From Massilia sp. UMI-21 (GTDB taxonomy: Bacteria; Pseudomonadota; Gammaproteobacteria; Burkholderiales; Burkholderiaceae_D), in NCBI GenBank assembly GCA_015277795.1, contig CP063848.1, positions 2,046,001-2,110,000 on the forward strand: 64,000 nucleotides of DNA, given 5' to 3'. Each line of letters starts with the position of its first letter. Position 1 is the first letter of the stretch. Shown here piece by piece: positions 50,309 to 57,994 of this stretch. Under the pieces are notes generated by a model that had not been told where the DNA came from, did not search any database, and was given only the letters and a program-made list of their open reading frames with translations. Position numbers and translations under genes: made by a program.

Positions 50309-51301
50309 GTGAGCGCGCGCCGCCTCTTGCAACTGGTGCTGCTCGTGCAGGCCTTGTCCGCCTTCGGCATCGGCCTGGCGGCGGTGCGGATCTTCGGCGC
50401 CAGCCATTGGCAGGGGCTGGCCGTGGGCCTGGGCGGCGTGGCATTGGTGCGCCTGCTCATCAACGCCAACAACTTCTTCATGAGCACGCGCTTCGCCAGC
50501 CCGACGCCGCGCGAATTCCGGCTCGGTCCGGGGGCGCGCCTGCGCATGTTCCTGGAGGAGTTCGGCGCCAGCATGCTGCAGTCTTCCTGGACCATGCCGC
50601 GCGCCTGCGCCGGCACCCGCATTTATCCCGGCGCCGAGGGACCGCCGGTGCTGCTGCTGCACGGCTACGGCTGCAACAGCGGCTACTGGTCGCGCTTGCT
50701 GCCGCGCCTGGACGCGGCCCGCATCAGCCATGCCACGGTCGACCTCGAACCCCTGATGGGCGACATCGACGGCTACGCGCCGCTGGTCGAGCGCGCGGTC
50801 GAGCGACTCCGCGCCGCCACCGGCGCCGAGCAGGTGGTGATTGTCGCGCACAGCATGGGCGGGCTGGTGGCGCGGGCCTGGATGCGCGCCTGCGGCCGCG
50901 CCAGGGTGGCGCGCGTGATCACGCTCGGCACGCCGCACCACGGCACCTGCCTGGCCGCTTTCGGCCTCGGCCTGAACGCGGCCCAGATGCGAAGGGCCGC
51001 TCCAGGCCGGGCCGCTCCAGGCCTTGCCGCGCAGGCCGAACCGCCCGAATGCGCCTGGCTGCGCGCGCTGGCCGCCGGCGAGGATCCGGCCGCGCGCGCA
51101 CTGGTCACGTCGATGTATTCGCACCACGACAACATCATCGCGCCGCAAACCTCGAGCGAACTGCCGGGTGCGCGCAACCTGGCTTTCGGCGGTGTCGGCC
51201 ACGTGGCCCTGGGCCGCAATCCGCGCGTGCTCGACGCGGTGATGCGCGAGATCGCCGGGTGCGGCCAGGCACATGCGCGCCGCCGGGAACAGGCGGGTTG
51301 A
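50309..51301 (+). CDS. membrane-anchored alpha/beta-hydrolase (lipase/esterase)
   Basis: 330 aa, GTG start. Two N-terminal hydrophobic segments (LLQLVLLVQALSAFGIGLAAV and GLAVGLGGVALVRLLI) precede an alpha/beta-hydrolase. It has oxyanion motif LLLHGYGCNSGYW, nucleophile elbow AHSMGG, a likely acid Asp in SHHDN and catalytic His in GVGHVAL. TPHHGT is typical of triacylglycerol lipases. It follows the GMC gene by ten bases and is likely cotranscribed, which suggests the pathway handles an ester whose released alcohol is oxidised by the GMC enzyme (inference). Confidence 0.87.
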   Translation: MSARRLLQLVLLVQALSAFGIGLAAVRIFGASHWQGLAVGLGGVALVRLLINANNFFMSTRFASPTPREFRLGPGARLRMFLEEFGASMLQSSWTMPRACAGTRIYPGAEGPPVLLLHGYGCNSGYWSRLLPRLDAARISHATVDLEPLMGDIDGYAPLVERAVERLRAATGAEQVVIVAHSMGGLVARAWMRACGRARVARVITLGTPHHGTCLAAFGLGLNAAQMRRAAPGRAAPGLAAQAEPPECAWLRALAAGEDPAARALVTSMYSHHDNIIAPQTSSELPGARNLAFGGVGHVALGRNPRVLDAVMREIAGCGQAHARRREQAG

Positions 51302-51375
51302 GCGCGCCGGCCGTGTTGGCTGTATTGACGCCTCGCGTGTTACAGTAAGCCCAACGCCGCAACTGGAGCGCCGAG

Positions 51376-52218
51376 TTGGCCCGCATCCTGATCATCGAAG
51401 ACAACCCCGCGAACGTCGAGCTGATGGCGTTTCTGCTCACCGCTTACGGACACGTCGCCGTCAGCGCGCCCGACGGCCCGCGCGGCATCGCGCTCGCCCG
51501 CGCCGAACCGCCCGAGCTGGTGGCCTGCGACGTCCACCTGCCCGGCATGGACGGCTACGCGGTGCTGGCCGCGCTCAAGGCCGAGCCGAGCCTGTCCGCG
51601 GTGCCGGTGCTGGCCGTGACCGCGCTGGCGATGGCCGGCGACCGCGAACGGGTACTGGCCGCCGGCTTCGACGGCTACATCAGCAAGCCGATCGAACCGG
51701 AGAGCTTCGTGGCGGAGCTCGAAGCCTTCCTGCCTGCCGCCGAAGCCGGCGCCGCTGCCGCTGCCGCCCCTGCGTCGGCGCCGCCTGCCGCGCCCGCGCC
51801 GGCCGCCGGCGCAGGCAGCGCCGCGCCGCACGACCTGCCGGCCATCCTGCTGGTCGACGACGATTCCTTCATGCTGGCCGTGCTGGCCGACATGCTCGGC
51901 GACGAACCGGTGCGGGTGCTGAGCGCCACATCCGGTCCCGAGGCGCTGGCGCTGCTCGAGCGCGAGCCGGTCGAGGTGATCCTGTGCGACCAGGCGATGC
52001 CCGGCATGAGCGGCACCGAGGTGCTGGCCCTGGTCGCGGCGCGCCATCCGCGCACGCTGCGCCTGATGCTGACCGGGCAGCAGGACCTGGCCGACATCGA
52101 GGCCGCGTTGCGTTCGGGCGTGGCCGAGGCCCATTACACCAAGCCGGTGTCGGCGGCCATGCTGCGCGAGCGCATGCGCAAAGCGCTGGCCCTGCAGCGC
52201 GGGCGTCGGCAATCCTGA
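51376..52218 (+). CDS. response regulator with two receiver domains
   Basis: 280 aa, TTG start fixed by ggag eight bases upstream. The first receiver (1-120) has IEDN, phospho-Asp52 in CDVHLPGMDG and Lys104 in SKPI. After an Ala/Pro linker (about 121-152) comes a second receiver with VDDD, Asp205 in CDQAMPG and TKPV. There is no output domain, so it acts through protein contacts or as a phospho-relay. The second receiver resembles those of RpfG/HD-GYP regulators. No kinase gene is adjacent. Confidence 0.88.
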   Translation: MARILIIEDNPANVELMAFLLTAYGHVAVSAPDGPRGIALARAEPPELVACDVHLPGMDGYAVLAALKAEPSLSAVPVLAVTALAMAGDRERVLAAGFDGYISKPIEPESFVAELEAFLPAAEAGAAAAAAPASAPPAAPAPAAGAGSAAPHDLPAILLVDDDSFMLAVLADMLGDEPVRVLSATSGPEALALLEREPVEVILCDQAMPGMSGTEVLALVAARHPRTLRLMLTGQQDLADIEAALRSGVAEAHYTKPVSAAMLRERMRKALALQRGRRQS

Positions 52219-52282
52219 CGCTTTAGAACCCGTCTTCTAGCGTGCGCGCCTAGAATCGACGTACCGGTTTACAAGGAACATC

Positions 52283-52774
52283 ATGAGCAAGAAACTTCCG
52301 GTCGAGGACGACGACGAGGCGCTGGCCCGGGCCGTGCGCGCATCGGCGCAGCAGATCTGGCAGGCCGGCCTCGGCGCCTTCGCCAAGGCCCAGGAAGCGG
52401 GCGAGGGCGGGCGCTCGTTCACGCGCCTGGTGCGCGACGGCAGCGTGCTGGCCCGGCGCGCGCGCGAGGTCGAGGAAGCCACCGGGACGGTGGCGCGCGC
52501 CGCCGAGCGCGCCGCGCGCCGGATCGGGCGTGACGGCGGTTCCTGGGGCAAGCTGGAACAGGTGTTCGAAGAGCGCGTGGCGCGCGCCCTGGCCACCATC
52601 GGCGTGCCTGCCGCCAGCGAGGTCGAGGCCCTGCGGCGCCGCGTCGACGCGCTCGAGGCGATGCTGGCCGAACGCGGCGCAGGCCTGCCGGCGCCGGCGC
52701 CCGTGGCGAAGGCGCCGGGAAAGCGCGCCCGGCGCGCACCGGGGGCCGCGCCGCCCGCGGAAGAAGGCGCCTGA
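52283..52774 (+). CDS. phasin-family (PHA granule-associated) protein
   Basis: 163 aa. The N-terminal half is a long amphipathic helix (SAQQIWQAGLGAFAKAQEAGEGG), then a coiled-coil stretch (ASEVEALRRRVDALEAMLAERG) and a Lys/Arg/Ala/Pro-rich basic tail (KAPGKRARRAPG). This is the PhaF/PhaI-type layout: the helix coats polyhydroxyalkanoate granules and the tail can bind DNA. aaggaa precedes the ATG. A TetR gene follows 75 bases later. Confidence 0.85.
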   Translation: MSKKLPVEDDDEALARAVRASAQQIWQAGLGAFAKAQEAGEGGRSFTRLVRDGSVLARRAREVEEATGTVARAAERAARRIGRDGGSWGKLEQVFEERVARALATIGVPAASEVEALRRRVDALEAMLAERGAGLPAPAPVAKAPGKRARRAPGAAPPAEEGA

Positions 52775-52849
52775 ATGGCATTCCCAATGCTGTCTCCCTG
52801 ACAGCTTTTGGTGTTATCCTCCCGGCTGGAATCATAAACTTCGCCCTTC

Positions 52850-53551
52850 ATGCAACAAAAAGCTCCGCGCCGGACCCGCGAACGCATCCTCGAGCTCTCG
52901 CTCAGGCTGTTCAACGAGTTCGGCGAGCCGAACATCACGACGACGGTCATCGCCGAGGAGATGAATATCTCGCCCGGCAACCTGTACTATCACTTCCGAA
53001 ACAAGGACGACATCGTCAACTCGATCTTCGTCCAGTTCGAGGCGGAGATCGAGCGCATCCTCACCGTGCCGGCCGGGCGCCGTTCGAACATGGAAGACGT
53101 GTGGCTCTACCTGCACCTGATGTTCGAGCTGATCTGGCGCTACCGCTTCTTCTACCGCGACCTGAACGACCTCCTGTCGCGCAACCGCAAGCTCGAGCTG
53201 CACTTCAAGGCGATCCTGGCCCACAAGATCAAGGTGGCGCGCCAATTGTGCGAAGACCTGCGCAGCGAAGGTTCGCTCGAGGCGGGCGACCAGCAGATCG
53301 GCGCGATGGCCACCAACATGGTGGTGGTGGCGACCTACTGGCTGTCCTATGAATACGTGCGCAATCCGCGCAAGTACAGCGAGCAGCAGGCCATCGCCGA
53401 TGCACTCGCGCGCGGCTGCTACCAGGTGCTGTCGATGGTCGGCCCCTACCTGCGCGGCGACACCCGCCTGCTGTTCGAGAAGCTGTCCGAGGAATACCTC
53501 AAGAAGCTGTCCGCCGAAGCCAGGCCCGGCTCCGGCGCCGAATTCCTGTAA
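52850..53551 (+). CDS. TetR-family transcriptional regulator
   Basis: 233 aa. The N-terminal helix-turn-helix (RERILELSLRLFNEFGEPNITTTVIAEEMNISPGNLYYHFRNKDDI in part, residues 11-55) is of high quality. The rest is a helical ligand and dimer domain (YRFFYRDLNDLLSRNRKLELHFKAI). The pattern with the YYHF...DDI box and long C-terminus is shared by TetR proteins next to phasin or fatty-acid genes in betaproteobacteria. It may control the phasin gene. The ribosome binding site is weak. Confidence 0.88.
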   Translation: MQQKAPRRTRERILELSLRLFNEFGEPNITTTVIAEEMNISPGNLYYHFRNKDDIVNSIFVQFEAEIERILTVPAGRRSNMEDVWLYLHLMFELIWRYRFFYRDLNDLLSRNRKLELHFKAILAHKIKVARQLCEDLRSEGSLEAGDQQIGAMATNMVVVATYWLSYEYVRNPRKYSEQQAIADALARGCYQVLSMVGPYLRGDTRLLFEKLSEEYLKKLSAEARPGSGAEFL

Positions 53552-53572
53552 GATTTTCACATGCTCCCGACG

Positions 53573-54127
53573 ATGAAGACCCTGGCCGTTTACTGCGGCG
53601 CCTCGCATGGCGTCAACCCGATCTACACCGATGCCGCGCGCCGGCTTGCCGCCGCACTGGTCGAGCACAACATCGGCCTGGTCTACGGCGGCGGCAAGGT
53701 CGGCCTGATGGGCGTGATCGCCGACGAGGTGCTGCGCCTCGGCGGCGAAGCCACCGGGGTGATCCCGAAGGCCCTGGTCGAGCGCGAAGTCGGCCACGCC
53801 GGCCTGACCCGCCTGTTCGTGGTCAAGGACATGCACGAGCGCAAGGCCATGATGGCCGAGCTGTCGGAAGGCTTCATCGCCATGCCGGGCGGGATGGGCA
53901 CGCTGGAAGAGCTGTTCGAGATGCTGACCTGGTCCCAGCTGGGCATCCACGCCAAGCCGATCGGCCTGCTCAACGCCAACGGCTTCTGGGACGGCCTGGT
54001 GGGCTTCGTGCGCCACCAGTGCGAGGAAGGCTTCGTGCGCGCCGAGCACGTCGGCCTGATGCAGGTCGAGGCCGATCCGGATGCGCTGATCCGGCGCCTG
54101 CGCGCGGCCACGCCCGGCGCCGCCTGA
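53573..54127 (+). CDS. LOG-family cytokinin-type phosphoribohydrolase (TIGR00730)
   Basis: 184 aa Rossmann-type protein. The signature PGGMGTLEE spans residues 105-113, with Arg90 and Lys91 just before it, as required for the LOG active site. It cleaves nucleoside 5'-monophosphates at the N-glycosidic bond; in bacteria the role is mostly nucleotide housekeeping. A second ATG lies 12 bases upstream at 53561, and the start is uncertain. It follows the TetR gene by 21 bases. Confidence 0.88.
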   Translation: MKTLAVYCGASHGVNPIYTDAARRLAAALVEHNIGLVYGGGKVGLMGVIADEVLRLGGEATGVIPKALVEREVGHAGLTRLFVVKDMHERKAMMAELSEGFIAMPGGMGTLEELFEMLTWSQLGIHAKPIGLLNANGFWDGLVGFVRHQCEEGFVRAEHVGLMQVEADPDALIRRLRAATPGAA

Positions 54128-54235
54128 CGCGGCGCTCCTCCCCCCCCCAGGCCGGCGGGCGGGCCGGCGGTAAAAAATAGTTGGAACTTTTCTGTTGGCT
54201 GGACGGAATACCGACATGCACCTACCTGTTCGCCC

Positions 54236-55594
54236 ATGATGCCCCCATCGATCGCCCTCAACCGCTTCGGGCTCGGCGCCCGCCCTGACGACCGGCCGCC
54301 GGACGATCCGCGCCGCTGGCTGCTGTCCCAGCTCGAGCGCTTCGATCCCTTGCCCGCGCCCTGGCGCGCGCTGCCGCGCACCCCGCAGCTGGCCGCCGGC
54401 TGGGTCGCGCACCAGCGCGCGCTGCGCCAGGCGCCGCAAGAACAGCGCAGCAGCTTGCGCGAAGCCTGGCGCGACAGCGAGGGCCAGACCTACCGCGCCG
54501 CGCTCGGGGCGCGCGTGGCCGGCGCCCTGCAGACAGCCACGCCTTTCGCCGAACGCCTGGTGCATTTCTGGGCCAACCATTTCGCGGTCTCGGTGGACAA
54601 GCGGCCCGTCACCAGCCTGGCCGGCGGTTTCGAGGCCGACGCCATCCGTCCGCACATCCTGGGACGCTTCGAAGACCTGCTGCTGGCCGCGGTGCGCCAT
54701 CCGGCCATGCTGGTCTACCTCGACCAGGTGCGCTCCACCGGCCCGGACAGCGTGGCGGGGCGCCGCGCGCGCCGGCGCGGGGGAAATAACGCGGGCCTCA
54801 ACGAAAACCTCGCCCGCGAGATCCTCGAGCTGCATACGCTCGGGGTACGCAGCGGCTATACCCAGGACGACGTCACCGAGTTCGCGCGCGCGCTTACCGG
54901 CTGGACCTTGCCGCAAGATGGCGAGGAGGGGGCGGCGCCGTTCCGCTTCGCTCCCGCCCTGCACGAACCGGGCAGCCGGCGCGTGCTCGGGCGCAGCCAT
55001 GCGCCGGGGGGCGAAGAGCAGGCGCGCGCCATCCTGCGCGAGCTGGCAACGGCGCCGGCCACGGCCGAGCACATCGCGCGCAAGCTGGCGCGCCATTTTG
55101 TTGCCGACGAGCCGCCCGCGGCGCTGGTGCGGCGCCTGGCCGAGGCCTTCCTGCGCAGCGGCGGCGACCTGCCGAACGTGTACCGCGAACTGGTGCTGGC
55201 GCCGGATGCCTGGGCCCCGGGGCCCGGCAAGTTCAAGTCGCCGTGGGACTGGAGCATCTCCAGCCTGCGCGCCCTGGGCCGGCGCGAGATGCCGGCGCAG
55301 GCGGCGGCCAACGTGCTGAACCAGCTCGGACAGCCGGTCTGGCGCCCCGGCTCGCCGGCCGGCTATGGCGACACCGCCGCCGCCTGGGCCGCGCCGGACG
55401 CATTGTTGCGCCGCGTCGAGGTGGCGCAGCGACTCGGCGCGCAAGCGGCCGCCATGGTCGATGCGCGCACGCTGGCGCCACAGGTGCTGCCCGCTTCCCT
55501 GAGCCAGGCCACGCGCCTGGCCATCGCCCGCGCCGACAGCCCGGCCACCGCGCTGGCGCTGCTGTTCGCTTCGCCCGACTTCCTGAGGAGATAA
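54236..55594 (+). CDS. DUF1800 family protein
   Basis: 452 aa. The family core is unmistakable: ALNRFGLGARPDD at the N-terminus, WANHFAVS, then NENLAREILELHTLGV and YTQDDVTEFARALTGWT near residue 190-225, and KFKSPWDW near 330. DUF1800 proteins are nearly always followed by a DUF1501 gene, as here with a one-base gap. Their function is unknown; a link to exported or surface chemistry is suggested because the DUF1501 partner is exported. No clear signal peptide is seen in this one. Confidence 0.9.
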   Translation: MMPPSIALNRFGLGARPDDRPPDDPRRWLLSQLERFDPLPAPWRALPRTPQLAAGWVAHQRALRQAPQEQRSSLREAWRDSEGQTYRAALGARVAGALQTATPFAERLVHFWANHFAVSVDKRPVTSLAGGFEADAIRPHILGRFEDLLLAAVRHPAMLVYLDQVRSTGPDSVAGRRARRRGGNNAGLNENLAREILELHTLGVRSGYTQDDVTEFARALTGWTLPQDGEEGAAPFRFAPALHEPGSRRVLGRSHAPGGEEQARAILRELATAPATAEHIARKLARHFVADEPPAALVRRLAEAFLRSGGDLPNVYRELVLAPDAWAPGPGKFKSPWDWSISSLRALGRREMPAQAAANVLNQLGQPVWRPGSPAGYGDTAAAWAAPDALLRRVEVAQRLGAQAAAMVDARTLAPQVLPASLSQATRLAIARADSPATALALLFASPDFLRR

Positions 55595-55595
55595 G

Positions 55596-56750
55596 ATGAG
55601 CCTGGACCGACGCGCTTTCCTGGCCCGCGCCGCAGCCCTGCTGGCGGCGCCGCGCGTGGCCTTTGCCGGCGACGCCCTCCCCACCGCGCGGCGCTTCGTC
55701 TTCATCATCCAGCGCGGCGCGGCCGATGGCCTGCACACCCTGATCCCCACCGCCGATCCGCACTACGCGCGCCTGCGCGGCGCGCTCGCCATCGACCCGG
55801 AAACGGCCTTGAAGCTCGACGGCAGCTTCGGGCTGCATCCTTCACTGGCCACGCTGCACGGGCTGTACCAGGCAGGCCAGGCCAGCTTCGTCCACGCCAT
55901 CGCGTCTCCCTACCGGGAACGGTCGCACTTCGACGGCCAGAACATCCTGGAAACCGGCGGGCGCACCCCGTTCGCCGTCAAGGATGGCTGGATGAACCGG
56001 CTGGTGGGCATGCTGTCGCAGCGCGGCAGGGATGCCATCGCCTTTGCTCCGACCGTGCCGATGGCGCTGCGCGGCGCGCTGGCGGTGCCTTCCTATGCGC
56101 CTTCGGGACTGCCGGACGCGAACGAGGACCTGATGCAGCGGGTGGCCCAGCTGTACGCGCACGACGCCGAGCTGCATGCGCTGTGGTCGGCCGCGCTCGA
56201 GGCGCGCGGCATGGCGGGCGGCGCCGACCCCAGGGCCAGGCGCCAGGCGCCGGGCGAGCTTGGCCGCATGGCGGCCGGCTTCCTGGCGCGCGCGGACGGC
56301 CCGCGCATCGCGATGATCGACACCGGCGGCTGGGACACCCATACCGGCCAGGGCGGCCGCCTGGCGGCCCAGCTGCGCAACCTGGACGCGCTGGTCGGCG
56401 GCCTGCGCCAGGGCCTGGGCCCGGCCTGGATGGACACCGTGGTGCTGGTCGCCACCGAGTTCGGGCGCACGGCGGCGGCCAACGGCACCGGCGGCACCGA
56501 CCATGGCACCGGCGCGGCCGCCATGCTGCTGGGCGGCGCGGTGCAGGGCGGCCGCGTGCTGGCCGACTGGCCGGGCCTGGCGCCGGCCGACCTGTTCGAG
56601 GGACGCGACCTGCGCCCGACCCTGGGACTCGACACGCTCATCGCGCAGGCCTGCGCCGAAACCTTCCGGCTCGATCCGGGGCGGATGGCACGCACCCTGT
56701 TCCCGGATACGCCGGGCGGCAAGGCCTTGCCGCAGCTGCTCAGGAGCTGA
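55596..56750 (+). CDS. DUF1501 family protein, Tat signal
   Basis: 384 aa. The N-terminal LDRRAFLARAAALLAAPRVAFA is a twin-arginine type signal, so it is exported folded, probably with a metal. The DUF1501 features follow: FIIQRGAADGLHTL, DTGGWDTHTGQGGRL and VLVATEFGRTAAANGTGGTDHGTGAAAMLLGG. The fold is of the alkaline phosphatase/sulfatase type. Strong gaggagataag ribosome binding site. It pairs with the DUF1800 gene in front. Confidence 0.92.
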   Translation: MSLDRRAFLARAAALLAAPRVAFAGDALPTARRFVFIIQRGAADGLHTLIPTADPHYARLRGALAIDPETALKLDGSFGLHPSLATLHGLYQAGQASFVHAIASPYRERSHFDGQNILETGGRTPFAVKDGWMNRLVGMLSQRGRDAIAFAPTVPMALRGALAVPSYAPSGLPDANEDLMQRVAQLYAHDAELHALWSAALEARGMAGGADPRARRQAPGELGRMAAGFLARADGPRIAMIDTGGWDTHTGQGGRLAAQLRNLDALVGGLRQGLGPAWMDTVVLVATEFGRTAAANGTGGTDHGTGAAAMLLGGAVQGGRVLADWPGLAPADLFEGRDLRPTLGLDTLIAQACAETFRLDPGRMARTLFPDTPGGKALPQLLRS

Positions 56751-56872
56751 AGCGCGCCAGCTCGGCAAGTCCGCATGCGCGGTCCACCACAGCGTATTCC
56801 GGATCAGATGGCGCGCCGCCAGCCGTCGATGCAGCGCGCCTTAACTTCCGACGCCACGCATATGGGCGGCCC

Positions 56873-57994
56873 TCAGGCCAGCACGATCCGGTCGCGCCCG
56901 GTTTCCTTGGCGCGGTAGAGCGCCTTGTCGGCGCGGTGGATGGCGTCGGCGAAGGGTTCGCCGTCGCAGCGCCTGGCCAGGCCGGCCGAGAAGCTGATGC
57001 GGCGCCCCTGCAGGCCCGGCACCGGCATGGCATGGACGCGCTCGGCCATCCGCTCCAGCACCAGGCGCGCGTCCTCGGGGGCGGCGTCCGGCAACAACAG
57101 CAGGAATTCCTCGCCGCCCCAGCGTGCCAGCACGTCGTTGGCGCGCAGGCAGGCGCGCGCCGCGATCGAGAAACCGCGCAGCACGGCGTCGCCGGCGGCA
57201 TGGCCATGCTGGTCGTTGACCTGCTTGAAGAAATCGATGTCGAGCAGGGCGATGCAGCAGCCCTTGCCGCCCTGGCGGGCGTCGGGCGGGCGCCGTTCCT
57301 CGGCCTCGAGCACCTCGTGCATGTGGCGCCGGTTGACCAGCGAGGTCAGTTCGTCGACCGTGGCCAGCACGCGGATGGTCTCGAGCGCCTCGGTCAGTTC
57401 GCGACGCTGGCGCTTCAGGCGCGCGCGCAGCTTGCTCATCTCGCCGCTCAGCACCGCGGTGGAAAGCAGGCTGCCGGCCAGGTAGCCGAAGGTGATCGCC
57501 TCGGTCATCGGCGGGAAGCGCAAGGGGTCGGTGGCCTGCAGCCAGTACATGACGGTGCCCATGCCGGCCAATGCCCCCGCCGTCAGCAGCAGGGTCTGGC
57601 GCGGGCGCGCGGCGAACATGCAGAACACGATCACCACCACCGCCATGCACAGCATGGTGGCGCGCAGCGGTCCGGAAATCGCGTAGCCAATCATTGCGCA
57701 GATCAGCGAAAAGACCGCCTGCGACACCGCCAGCTGGTCGGGCGCCAGCCGAAGGCGCGCGCTGGCGCGGATCAGGACGTAGAACACCGACGCGCCGCAG
57801 CCGCCGAAGGCCATCAGGCGTCCCGCCGCGACTGGATCGGTCAGCCCCTGGCGCACCTGCATCAGCAGCAGCACGATGCAGACCACGTACAGCAGGCAGG
57901 TGGCGGCCCAGTATTGCAGCATGCGGCGCAGCCTGGGGTCGGCCCCGCACAGCAGGACGACGCATTGCCGCAGCAGGTGCCGCGCCGGCATCAT
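56873..57994 (-). CDS. membrane diguanylate cyclase (GGDEF)
   Basis: 373 aa, last gene of a four-gene operon. About six membrane segments (residues 25-190) form a sensor module, followed by a short coiled coil (LSGEMSKLRARLKRQRRELTEALETI) and the GGDEF domain (about 210-373). The active signature is GGEEF and the RxxD inhibitory site RAND stands five residues before it. It should be an active, feedback-inhibited c-di-GMP synthase. Its ATG overlaps the stop of the upstream GGDEF-EAL gene (ATGA), implying coupled translation. Confidence 0.92.
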   Translation of the reverse strand: MMPARHLLRQCVVLLCGADPRLRRMLQYWAATCLLYVVCIVLLLMQVRQGLTDPVAAGRLMAFGGCGASVFYVLIRASARLRLAPDQLAVSQAVFSLICAMIGYAISGPLRATMLCMAVVVIVFCMFAARPRQTLLLTAGALAGMGTVMYWLQATDPLRFPPMTEAITFGYLAGSLLSTAVLSGEMSKLRARLKRQRRELTEALETIRVLATVDELTSLVNRRHMHEVLEAEERRPPDARQGGKGCCIALLDIDFFKQVNDQHGHAAGDAVLRGFSIAARACLRANDVLARWGGEEFLLLLPDAAPEDARLVLERMAERVHAMPVPGLQGRRISFSAGLARRCDGEPFADAIHRADKALYRAKETGRDRIVLA

